A stretch of DNA of 29,643 bases. Source: a virus. A program made the position numbers and the translations under genes. Position 1 is the stretch's first letter; every line of letters begins with the position of its first letter. Shown here piece by piece: positions 22,083 to 28,506 of the stretch. The notes under the pieces were generated by a model that searched no databases, was not told the origin of the DNA, and saw nothing but the letters and a program-made list of their open reading frames with translations. The stretch is taken from the IMG/VR virus record IMGVR_UViG_3300027901_000440, positions 1 to 29,643 of that record. One strand, written 5' to 3'.

Positions 22083-22432
22083 CGGCAATCCTAGCCCTAC
22101 TCTTTTGCGTCGTGCTAGGGTGTATATCGCCCGAAGTCGTCAAAACGGAAATCCATGGTATCCGTAATGATATGGGACAGCTTGAGAAAGTGGTCGAGCA
22201 AAAGGCCAACAATACGGTCATTGCCGAGCAAGTGGACGAAATCAACAACAAGATCGAGCAGACAACGCAGCTTGTTGAGGAATTGTCCGTCTGGAGAAAA
22301 AGCGTGCAGGCCGTACAGGCAATTAAAGACCAACTAGTTGGAGCTGGGGTAATGGCACTGATCTTTATTGGTGCTGGTTTTTTGTTAATCAGAGCATTTA
22401 TTAAGTTGTTTCGGTGGCTATCCATATGGTAG
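22040..22432 (+). CDS. Candidate unimolecular spanin (lipoprotein with C-terminal membrane helix)
   Basis: A 130-aa protein with AAAGGAG upstream. Residues 1-28 form a lipoprotein signal (QGLVAAILALLFCVVLG followed by C28). The middle is a long coiled coil (GQLEKVVEQKANNTVIAEQVDEINNKIEQTTQLVEELSVWRKSV), and residues about 100-122 (VGAGVMALIFIGAGFLLIRAFI) are a transmembrane helix before a basic end. An N-terminal outer-membrane lipid anchor plus a C-terminal inner-membrane helix is the definition of a u-spanin, which fuses the two membranes at the end of lysis. No endolysin or holin is visible beside it, so this remains a structural inference. It contains one copy of a 27-bp repeat. Confidence 0.65.
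   Translation: MFQAKTKTTSQGLVAAILALLFCVVLGCISPEVVKTEIHGIRNDMGQLEKVVEQKANNTVIAEQVDEINNKIEQTTQLVEELSVWRKSVQAVQAIKDQLVGAGVMALIFIGAGFLLIRAFIKLFRWLSIW
22310..22336 (+). repeat. 27-bp direct repeat, copy 1
   Basis: The 27 bases encoding AVQAIKDQL in the u-spanin candidate are repeated without mismatch at 22509-22535, 199 bases downstream, where they encode the same residues in a different reading frame of the window. The sequences outside the 27 bases differ, pointing to a recent local duplication or gene conversion. Confidence 0.95.
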
Positions 22433-22466
22433 GTGGTCCGAGAAACGTGGTAATCTGCTGACCCTC

Positions 22467-22649
22467 TTGACCTGTGCTGTTCAGAAGGTTGGAAAACATT
22501 TACCGGAAGCCGTACAGGCAATTAAAGACCAACTAAAGGCCAAGGTTTCCAACGGTGGTCCATTTACTGAGAAGGATCGTCAAAATCTTGGACACTTTGC
22601 CAAGAAAAGAGGAACTTTTGCGAAACAAAAGCCACGTTCGGACGTATAA
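22467..22649 (+). pseudogene. Gene fragment or small gene with unclear start
   Basis: Sixty codons from TTG 22467 to TAA 22647-22649, reading TCAVQKVGKHLPEAVQAIKDQLKAKVSNGGPFTEKDRQNLGHFAKKRGTFAKQKPRSDV. The C-terminal part looks coding (basic, helical), but there is no ribosome-binding site and no ATG/GTG in frame. The frame is open further upstream (to about 22390) out of phase with the u-spanin gene. It carries the second copy of the 27-bp repeat. I read it as a remnant of a gene joined or broken by recombination, immediately upstream of HEG3; a TTG-started small protein is the alternative. Confidence 0.4.
22509..22535 (+). repeat. 27-bp direct repeat, copy 2
   Basis: Exact second copy of the repeat at 22310-22336, within the gene fragment before HEG3. 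The pair could mediate slippage deletion of the 199 bases between them, which would fuse the spanin coiled coil to the fragment's C-terminus. Confidence 0.95.
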
Positions 22650-22654
22650 TAAGA
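22640..22654 (+). promoter_or_regulatory. Repeated GGACGTATAATAAGA element, copy 2
   Basis: Identical to 11720-11734, with TATAAT at 22645-22650 and GAAACA 17 bases upstream (22622-22627, three of six -35 matches). HEG3 starts at ATG 22656, so a transcript initiated from this TATAAT would be essentially leaderless for HEG3; no ribosome-binding site precedes that ATG. It may instead be the boundary sequence at which HEG3 inserted. Confidence 0.45.
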
Positions 22655-22655
22655 T

Positions 22656-23261
22656 ATGCCGCCATTAGTTGATCTAACTGGTAGTAGGTTTGGATTACTC
22701 ACCGTTATCTCAAGAGCAAGTAACGGGCGATGTGGCCATGTTCGCTGGATATGCTTATGTGATTGTGGTAATTACAAAATAATCCACGGCAATAACCTTA
22801 AAACTGGGGATACCAATAGTTGTGGATGCCTACACAGAAAAATAGTAATGAGACATGGGAAAAGTAATCGTCCTATTTACATGATATGGGATGCAATGGT
22901 ACAGAGATGTAACAACCCAAATAATGTAAATTATAAAAATTATGGAGGTAGAGGAATTATTATTTGTAATAGGTGGTTAAAATTTGAAAATTTTCTAGCG
23001 GACATGGGAGAACCACCAACAAACAAACATTCGATAGACAGAATCGACAATAATGGCCATTATTGTTCAAAAAATTGTAGATGGGTAACAAAGAAACAAC
23101 AAATGAGAAATACCAGAAGAAATTCCTTAATAACATATAATAATAAGACACAGTGTTTAGCAGCGTGGGCTGAAGAAATGGGAATTAATCAAAACACCAT
23201 ATTTATGCGTCTTAATAGAGGGTGGTCTATTAAAAAGGCATTAACAACAATTGTAACTTGA
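22656..23261 (+). CDS. HEG3: homing-endonuclease-like protein, paralogue of HEG1
   Basis: A 201-aa protein: LVDLTGSRFGLLTVISR, zinc ribbon CLCDCG...SCGC, core YMIWDAMVQRCNNPNNVNYKNYGGRGIIICNRW...DMGEPPTNKHSIDRIDNNGHYCSKNCRWVT, C-terminal LAAWAEEMGINQNTIFMRLNRGWSIKKALTT. AT-rich, sharply bounded on both sides by GC-richer DNA. There is no clear ribosome-binding site at ATG 22656; see the TATAAT element just upstream. It lies between a gene fragment and an FmdB-like gene that carries both a non-ATG start and a frameshift. Confidence 0.8.
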   Translation: MPPLVDLTGSRFGLLTVISRASNGRCGHVRWICLCDCGNYKIIHGNNLKTGDTNSCGCLHRKIVMRHGKSNRPIYMIWDAMVQRCNNPNNVNYKNYGGRGIIICNRWLKFENFLADMGEPPTNKHSIDRIDNNGHYCSKNCRWVTKKQQMRNTRRNSLITYNNKTQCLAAWAEEMGINQNTIFMRLNRGWSIKKALTTIVT

Positions 23262-23278
23262 AAAAAAGGAGGTGTATT

Positions 23279-23621
23279 ATTCCTACTTATGAATACGAAT
23301 GCGAAGGATGTGGCTTTTTTTTTTGAGGCATTCCATGCCATGTCGGCGGAACCGCTCGTAGAATGCCCTGAGTGCCACGAACCAAAGTTGGTCAAGCTGA
23401 TCGGCTGTGGTGCTGCTGTCATCATCAAGGGGACAGAAACGCCGTGTCGTGGCAACAGGGGTGGCGGGACAGCAAAGAAGCAGCGTATGCACCCCAAGAA
23501 AGTGGATAGGCTTGGCGAAGGGAAAAACAAAGGCGAAATGCCTCCCTGGAGAGACGGCCCCGTCAACAAAGACGTATTGAAAAATCCAGAGAAATACATC
23601 ATAGAAGGAAAGGTGGACTGA
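23279..23621 (+). CDS. FmdB-like zinc-ribbon protein, frameshifted at a T10 run
   Basis: Reading from ATT 23279, five bases after GGAGGT, gives (M)PTYEYECEGCGFFF, the classic FmdB start, then hits TGA after ten T residues (23315-23324). Skipping one T (a +1 shift) continues into EAFHAMSAEPLVECPECHEPKLVKLIGCGAAVIIKG...KYIIEGKVD, the rest of the same family, to TGA 23619-23621. The two zinc knuckles are CEGC and CPEC, split across the frames. An ATG at 23289 in the downstream frame has no ribosome-binding site and misses the first knuckle. Either the gene uses ATT initiation plus slippage on T10, or it is broken (ATG to ATT and +1 T), or the base count is a sequencing error. It follows HEG3 by 17 bases. 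Confidence 0.7.
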
Positions 23622-23953
23622 TGGACAAGTCGGAAATTCGCACTGGACAGACCGATGGCAGCGATCGAGAACTGAAGGGTTTGACCAACGAGGGGATAGT
23701 AAATTTTGATTGTGCCGATTGTGGCGAGACCCTGCTGTGCCTACAATTGGCGAGTATCAAAGATGATGCACACACACAGGTCTTGACCAGAGTGGCTGTC
23801 AAGTGTGGATTATGCAATGGTTTTTCTTATGTCAAGCAGGTGCCTGGGCAGTTTTATCCAGGTGCTCCCAGCGACGATATGGCTTTTGACGTATCAGATG
23901 ATGACATTGGTGCTCCAGAGGCCGATGTGCTGTTTAAGGCGTGGAAGAAATGA
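23621..23953 (+). CDS. Phage protein with a CxxC...CxxC zinc site
   Basis: A 110-aa protein starting in a TGATG overlap. Two knuckles, FDCADCGETLLC and VKCGLCNGFSY, separated by a beta-type region (LLCLQLASIKDDAHTQVLTRVAV), form a zinc ribbon. The C-terminal third is acidic (APSDDMAFDVSDDDIGAPEADVLF). Appears to be a conserved phage hypothetical; it overlaps the following gene by ATGA. No function assigned. Confidence 0.7.
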   Translation: MDKSEIRTGQTDGSDRELKGLTNEGIVNFDCADCGETLLCLQLASIKDDAHTQVLTRVAVKCGLCNGFSYVKQVPGQFYPGAPSDDMAFDVSDDDIGAPEADVLFKAWKK

Positions 23954-24261
23954 AGATAATCGTCGTTGACATCAATGGGACACCTCACGAAATAGAGAAA
24001 GGTGTCCAGCCAAATTTCGATGTGTTGGCGCGATGGTCGGGCGAGAGATATCTTGTCCTCGCTTCCAACGACGGTGACTTGTTCAATCCACTGGATATCA
24101 ACGACAACATTCACAAGCGAGACAAAGAACGTGGGGGATTGTTTTGGAAGCTGAGAACATGTAGCCAAGAGTGTTATCAGCAATATATTATCTTCCTACG
24201 AAGCAAGAACAGGACACCGTACCTCTTGGCGCAACGGAGATTCCGCAGTGACTTTCGATGA
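23950..24261 (+). CDS. Phage protein of unknown function
   Basis: A 103-aa protein from the ATG of the ATGA overlap. The N-terminal half is strand-rich (KIIVVDINGTPHEIEKGV; RYLVLASNDGDLFNPLD). The C-terminus is basic and helical with two cysteines (LRTCSQECYQQYIIFLRSKNRTPYLLAQRRFRSDF). It overlaps the next gene by 14 bases. Not recognised. Confidence 0.65.
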   Translation: MKIIVVDINGTPHEIEKGVQPNFDVLARWSGERYLVLASNDGDLFNPLDINDNIHKRDKERGGLFWKLRTCSQECYQQYIIFLRSKNRTPYLLAQRRFRSDFR

Positions 24262-24586
24262 ATTCAAGGCAGACTTTTTGGCATTTTTGGAAGGTTCAAT
24301 TGTGAACCTGGGTCGCAGAACAACCAAAACACGGCAAGCTTTCTTGGATACCGCGAGCGCAAAGTTTGACGCATTCGTGGTTGGAGATATTGCCGAAACA
24401 TCCGAACAGCCGGTCGCCGACAATATGAGCGATCGAGTGTTGTGCATCAAACCAAAGGATCGCAACAAGGCTCTTGACGTTGGTAAGGGTGTTCATGCAA
24501 TGACACCCAGCGAATCCATGAGGGCTGACGAGCAATTGAATCGTTCGCCCTACGGAAACCGCCAGGAGGGATCAGAGAATGAATGA
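24248..24586 (+). CDS. Phage protein of unknown function
   Basis: A 112-aa protein with a GTG start preceded by ACGGAG seven bases upstream. The first 45 residues are helical (TFDEFKADFLAFLEGSIVNLG...TRQAFLDTASAKFDAFV); the rest is polar and probably disordered, rich in N, R, E and S. It ends in an 8-base overlap with the next gene, whose AGGAGGG lies within this gene. No motif identified. Confidence 0.65.
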   Translation: MTFDEFKADFLAFLEGSIVNLGRRTTKTRQAFLDTASAKFDAFVVGDIAETSEQPVADNMSDRVLCIKPKDRNKALDVGKGVHAMTPSESMRADEQLNRSPYGNRQEGSENE

Positions 24587-25004
24587 AACGGTTAATGATA
24601 ATCTGGTATCTTTCATCACAGTTCCGTATACACCCAAGATACGGTTTTTGGTATCGTTGTCCGATGGTCGGACCATAATTCAAGATGATCGATTATCCCA
24701 AAGGCACGCATGGGTAAGACTCGCACAGTGGTTAGAAGCCAACAAAGATATCAACATTACCGGCTTGCGACTCCAGGGGCCAAGAGGAATAGATATCAAG
24801 ATGCCACCGGGTCAAAAGGGATATTTCTTTGGCCAGAAGAAACACGTTGTTTGGGGTGGTCCACAATATGACTACATCGGCGTAGGCTATTATGATGGAA
24901 ATAGGGTTAATGTTGTTTGGTGTAGGCGACCTAAATTCGACCATTCTTTCACCGAGGAAAGAACTACGGAAAGTGCTGGTTTTCTTTTGATACAGAATGA
25001 TTAA
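24579..25004 (+). CDS. Conserved-looking phage protein
   Basis: A 141-aa protein with AGGAGGG upstream. Pattern: IRFLVSLSDGRTIIQDDRL..RHAWVRLAQWLEANKDINITGLRLQGPRGIDIKMPPGQKGYFFGQKKHVV, then YDYIGVGYYDGNRVNVVWCRRP. It reads as a compact alpha/beta protein with a charged short end; the GIDIKMPPGQKGYFFGQK segment looks like the conserved core. No enzymatic motif recognised, and no close family comes to mind. It is followed by a TAATG overlap. Confidence 0.7.
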   Translation: MNETVNDNLVSFITVPYTPKIRFLVSLSDGRTIIQDDRLSQRHAWVRLAQWLEANKDINITGLRLQGPRGIDIKMPPGQKGYFFGQKKHVVWGGPQYDYIGVGYYDGNRVNVVWCRRPKFDHSFTEERTTESAGFLLIQND

Positions 25005-25501
25005 TGGCAGTAAGACACCAACCACAAAGCGAAAAACACCCTTACGCATCCCCAACTACTCCGGGGCTGTTTGTCACTTTCCGCGCATATCTGATTGAGC
25101 TTATCTGTTTGAATGTCAATCCCAAACTTGGCCCACGGTTCTGGTCATCTGATACTGGAAAATATTGGGGACCAAAATTTCGCCGCGAAGTCAAGGGTGT
25201 TGATAATGTGTCTCAGTTATTGAATTTCGACGATATTCTTATGCAAACAGCCCTGATCGAAATTATCAAAGAACGCAACATCAAAGCACTAACATACAAA
25301 AAGACAGTTGATCGTGTTGCGCGATTAGCTCGACAACGACGAGATCGATTAGCACAAAAGCGCATGGAACTAAGCAGGAAACAACAACCAACGGCTATTG
25401 ATGCTAGAAAAAATTCGACCTTTGTAGACACCGGTGAGAAAAACACATTGGCTAAAATCAGAGAAGCTGAGAATGGCTCAAAAGAAACCTCAGGTAGATA
25501 G
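25004..25501 (+). CDS. Basic helical phage protein upstream of recA
   Basis: A 165-aa protein starting in a TAATG overlap and overlapping the RecA-like start by 29 bases. The N-terminal half has 'PGLFVTFRAYLIELICLNVNPKLGPRFWSSDTGKYWGPKFRREVKGV', which looks like a small folded domain. The C-terminal half is a long basic helix (RVARLARQRRDRLAQKRMELSRKQQ) and a polar tail. The genetic coupling to recA suggests a recombination accessory or loader, but no family is recognised. Confidence 0.65.
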   Translation: MAVRHQPQSEKHPYASPTTPGLFVTFRAYLIELICLNVNPKLGPRFWSSDTGKYWGPKFRREVKGVDNVSQLLNFDDILMQTALIEIIKERNIKALTYKKTVDRVARLARQRRDRLAQKRMELSRKQQPTAIDARKNSTFVDTGEKNTLAKIREAENGSKETSGR

Positions 25502-26540
25502 CGAATCTCTAGATGCTTTTTTGACCAGAATACACGGAGAAGGTATCATTGCGCCAGCGGCTAAGGCTCTATCGCCGAGATCAAGAAACGTATTACACAC
25601 CCCTCTGTCTTTGGATATAGCCTTGAGTGGTGGAATACCAGATGGAACCATTTGTCTTATCACCGGTAAACCAAAGGGCGGGAAAACTACTCTGTGCTTA
25701 GAATTGCTTAGGAATGCACAACTACTTGATAGGCCAACATTCTATATCAATATTGAAAGGCGATGCACACCAGAACTATTATCTACAATCCAGGGACTTG
25801 ATCCAGAGAAGTTGCAAGTGATTCCACATCAAATAGACAAGCCACTGACAGCGGAAGATTATCTCAACATCATTGAACGAATTGCAAAAACCCAGAAGAG
25901 AGCCGTGATTGTTGTGGACAGTATTGCAGCGCTAATGACCGAGCAAGAAGAATCGACACTGATTGGTTCTAATAAGGATATGGCCGGACCTGCGAAGTTG
26001 TTATCTTCATTCTTCAGGAGAGCGCAGCAAATCATAGATGCAAATGATGTTATCATTATTTTCATTTCTCAAATGATTAGTAACCGCGAACCCCGTGGGC
26101 CAAAGTACGTAGAGAAAGGTGGCGTTGCAGTCCAGTACGCCTGTTCTGTCTGGCTGAAGATAACCTGGACCCAACAGTGGGAAAGAAACATGGAGACAAA
26201 TGCGCCTGATGGACATGACATGCACATTACGGTACAGTCGTCGGCGATGGGTAGACCACTATTACCGTGCGTTCTTCCATTGCGGTATGGCATTGGAATC
26301 GATGTGGTCAAGGACATTGTAACTACGGCAGAAAATCTGGGATTAATCGAAAAGGCTGGTGCATGGTATTCAATACCTATGTTCGGATACAAAGATAAAA
26401 ACAGTGGTGAAATTATAGCACCAAAATTCCAGGGACTTGCACGGTTATCGAATTTTCTCAAAGGGCACCCAGACAAGCTAAAACAGCTTGAAGCAGAGAT
26501 AAGGGACATTGTGCTTCCGCAGGAGAAGAAAGATGAGTGA
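25473..26540 (+). CDS. RecA/UvsX-like recombinase
   Basis: A 355-aa strand-exchange ATPase. Start ATG 25473, near GAGAAG; the frame is open from 25434 without a better site. N-terminal helix, then TPLSLDIALSGGIPDGTICLITGKPKGGKTT with Walker A at 65-72. Next come TFYINIERRCTPE (catalytic Glu region), RAVIVVDSIAALMT (Walker B), SSFFRRAQQIIDANDVIIIFISQM (ending in Q, the gamma-phosphate sensor position) and VEKGGVAVQYACSVWLKI. The C-terminal part contains an extra domain ending in KKDE. The length and motifs suit phage RecA/UvsX rather than cellular RadA. It should drive recombination-dependent replication and repair. Confidence 0.92.
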   Translation: MAQKKPQVDSESLDAFLTRIHGEGIIAPAAKALSPRSRNVLHTPLSLDIALSGGIPDGTICLITGKPKGGKTTLCLELLRNAQLLDRPTFYINIERRCTPELLSTIQGLDPEKLQVIPHQIDKPLTAEDYLNIIERIAKTQKRAVIVVDSIAALMTEQEESTLIGSNKDMAGPAKLLSSFFRRAQQIIDANDVIIIFISQMISNREPRGPKYVEKGGVAVQYACSVWLKITWTQQWERNMETNAPDGHDMHITVQSSAMGRPLLPCVLPLRYGIGIDVVKDIVTTAENLGLIEKAGAWYSIPMFGYKDKNSGEIIAPKFQGLARLSNFLKGHPDKLKQLEAEIRDIVLPQEKKDE

Positions 26541-27087
26541 TATACGAAAAGGACTAGAATGGCTGCCTTGTCCCCTGACTTTGACAACGAGTGAGGCCGA
26601 TCGGAAATTGTTGATCGAGGCATATCAACACGCTAACGAAACCAGTCCCGATCCTAATACGAAAAATGGTGCCGTTTTAATCGGCAAAGAAGGGGATATA
26701 TTAACATATGGGGTTAATCGTTTCCCGACCGGTGTTGCAGAGACGGAAAGCCGTCTGACAAACAAAGAGACCAAGTATCGGCTGGTCGTTCATGCAGAAA
26801 ACGGAGCGATTTTCAACGCAGCCCGCCATGGAAAGATAGTACATGGTGCCACACTATACTGTCCATTCTATGCATGTTCGGAATGTGCAAAAGCGATCAT
26901 CCAGGGTGGTGTTATTCGGGTGGTTGGTCATGCCCAACTGATGGTACTTGCGTCGGGACATACTACCTGGGTGAAGTCTATTACTGATGCATGGGACGTA
27001 TTACATGAGGCTGGGGTGCAGTGCGACTTGTATGATGGAGTTGTCGGAATCACAACAAGATTCAATGGTCAAGATATCCCGGTGTGA
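26533..27087 (+). CDS. dCMP deaminase-like zinc enzyme
   Basis: A 184-aa cytidine/deoxycytidylate deaminase family protein. HAE motif at 87-89 (VVHAENGAIFNAARHG: zinc His and catalytic Glu). Second ligand pair in CPFYACSECAKAIIQGGVIRVV (C115 and C118; the usual PCxxC has become PFYACSEC). SPDPNTKNGAVLIG is the typical N-terminal strand. The likely reaction is dCMP to dUMP, feeding ThyX, which fits the window's other dNTP genes. Start ATG 26533 overlaps the RecA stop (ATGAGTGA). Substrate not proven; other deaminases of the fold are possible. Confidence 0.88.
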   Translation: MSDIRKGLEWLPCPLTLTTSEADRKLLIEAYQHANETSPDPNTKNGAVLIGKEGDILTYGVNRFPTGVAETESRLTNKETKYRLVVHAENGAIFNAARHGKIVHGATLYCPFYACSECAKAIIQGGVIRVVGHAQLMVLASGHTTWVKSITDAWDVLHEAGVQCDLYDGVVGITTRFNGQDIPV

Positions 27088-27088
27088 C

Positions 27089-27448
27089 ATGGAAGTAAGA
27101 CTACTCAAGGGCGGTACCGCTAAACTACGCCTGAGCAATAAGCGGCTTCGAACCAAAGGGAAATCGAAGTCGCAATTTCAGTATGAAGTGGGGCAGCGAT
27201 TGGTGGCTGAGTACCCACATGACGTTATTTTTGAGGAAGTCCATGTTCCAGGTGATGGATTCATACTCGACTTTTTCATACCATCTATCGGTCTCGTGGT
27301 AGAATGCCATGGACGACAGCATACTGAGCATGTTAAGCATTTTCATAAGACCAAGGTGGATTTTCACAAACAGCAGGATACTGATCAGAGGAAACGAGAT
27401 TTCTGTAAATTAAATGGATTTAGGCTTGTCGAGATTTATGATGAGTGA
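27089..27448 (+). CDS. VSR-fold endonuclease (EDxHD-type)
   Basis: A 119-aa nuclease starting at ATG 27089, one base after the deaminase stop. The core is 'FILDFFIPSIGLVVECHGRQHTEHVKHFHKTKVDFHKQQDTDQRKRDFCKLNGFRLVEIYDE'. The D in LDFFIP and the E/H in VECHGRQH are the metal-binding and general-base residues of Vsr-like/EDxHD enzymes such as the phage homing endonuclease family typified by I-Bth0305I. Preceding QFQYEVGQRLV fits the first helix. It may nick or cut a DNA site as another mobile endonuclease or act in phage repair. It overlaps HEG4's start by 5 bases. Confidence 0.82.
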   Translation: MEVRLLKGGTAKLRLSNKRLRTKGKSKSQFQYEVGQRLVAEYPHDVIFEEVHVPGDGFILDFFIPSIGLVVECHGRQHTEHVKHFHKTKVDFHKQQDTDQRKRDFCKLNGFRLVEIYDE

Positions 27449-28091
27449 AAAACAAATTATTAATCTTATTGGAAAAAGATTCGGTAGATTGATTGTTATT
27501 AAACGAATGCAACAAGATCGATGGAGGAATTATAAATGGTTATGTCAATGTGATTGTGGGAAACAAAAAATAGTCAGAAGTGGTAGTTTGAGAAGTGGTT
27601 ATACACAAAGTTGTGGTTGTTTGCAAAAAGAAAGATGCGCCGTGAGCCACACTCGCCATGGTCATAAGACTAAAGAAAAAACATCCAAAATTTATAGGAT
27701 TTGGGAAGCCATTCTTAGACGATGTAAAAATCCAAATTATCATGAGTATAAATATTATGGTGGTAGGGGGATTAAAGTTTGTGAAAGATGGAAAAAATTT
27801 GAAAATTTTCTCACAGATATGGGGAAACCACCAACTAAAAATCATTCTATAGATAGAATTAATAATGATAAAGATTATTGTTTAGAAAATTGTAGATGGG
27901 CTACTAAAAAAGAACAACAAAGAAATAAAAGGAATAATCATTTAGAGACTTTTAATGAGAAAACTAAATGTATTGCTGAATGGGCTGAAGAATTTGGTAT
28001 TCCAGATGGAACATTAAGAGCAAGATTGAAATATGGTTGGTCAATTGATAGAGCTTTAACAACTCCGGTTAAAGCTAGGGGTAAATTATGA
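27444..28091 (+). CDS. HEG4: homing-endonuclease-like protein, paralogue of HEG1
   Basis: A 215-aa protein from ATG 27444 (a second ATG lies just upstream at 27441). IGKRFGRLIVIKR, zinc ribbon CQCDCG...SCGC, core YRIWEAILRRCKNPNYHEYKYYGGRGIKVCERW...DMGKPPTKNHSIDRINNDKDYCLENCRWAT, and C-terminal IAEWAEEFGIPDGTLRARLKYGWSIDRALTTP. Extremely AT-rich; the AT-rich sequence continues beyond its stop into the first 250 bases of the next gene, which is frameshifted. It overlaps the VSR-fold gene and couples to the next gene by ATGA. Confidence 0.8.
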   Translation, partial: SEKQIINLIGKRFGRLIVIKRMQQDRWRNYKWLCQCDCGKQKIVRSGSLRSGYTQSCGCLQKERCAVSHTRHGHKTKEKTSKIYRIWEAILRRCKNPNYHEYKYYGGRGIKVCERWKKFENFLTDMGKPPTKNHSIDRINNDKDYCLENCRWATKKEQQRNKRNNHLETFNEKTKCIAEWAEEFGIPDGTLRARLKYGWSIDRALTTPVKARGKL

Positions 28092-28506
28092 ATAATCTAA
28101 CAAATAGAACAACGATATATAAAACTCAGTTGGATCAATGGATACAAACTCTTGGATTACCACAATATAAACCATCAAATACAGAAATTGAAATGATTAT
28201 TCAATTAACAAGAGACAAATTGAGAGAGAGATCATCTATAGAGTTATCTGAAGATGCAGTTATGTTAGCACAATATTCTTTTTTTTTTTACAACAGAAAG
28301 CTAATGAATGCCAAACATTTTTGAAATGGTCAAATCAGATAGTTAACCATTTACTTGGTGACGATAAGCCTAAGCTAAATCAATGGGTACGACAGGCTGA
28401 ACTGAGGCTAGAGCGGATACAATATCTTGCTCGTCGGATAGAACTGGTGGGACAGAGCATCAGCGGTTTAGTTCGGGCGAGATACAATGAAGGGAGCAAC
28501 CGATGA
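28088..28506 (+). CDS. Helical phage protein split by a frameshift at a T11 run
   Basis: The ATG at 28088 opens a 78-codon frame (MNNLTNRTTIYKTQLDQWIQTLGLPQYKPSNTEIEMIIQL...ELSEDAVMLAQYSFFF) that leaves the family-like path after a run of 11 T (28279-28289) and stops at 28324. Shifting by -1 at the T run joins it to FLQQKANECQTFLKWSNQIVNHLLGDDKPKLNQWVRQAEL...VRARYNEGSNR, ending at TGA 28504-28506. The two parts make one continuous, mostly helical protein of about 139 residues, whereas the downstream part alone has no ribosome-binding site and only a TTG start at 28321. Either slippage produces the full protein or this is a broken gene. It is immediately downstream of HEG4. Confidence 0.65.

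Noticed and set aside
23289-23621. FmdB-like protein started at ATG 23289
   Set aside because: There is no ribosome-binding site before that ATG, and the real family N-terminus with the first zinc knuckle lies upstream in the other frame after a strong GGAGGT.
28321-28506. Independent small gene from TTG 28321
   Set aside because: No ribosome-binding site, and the same frame is open upstream to the T11 run, where it joins smoothly to the preceding gene.
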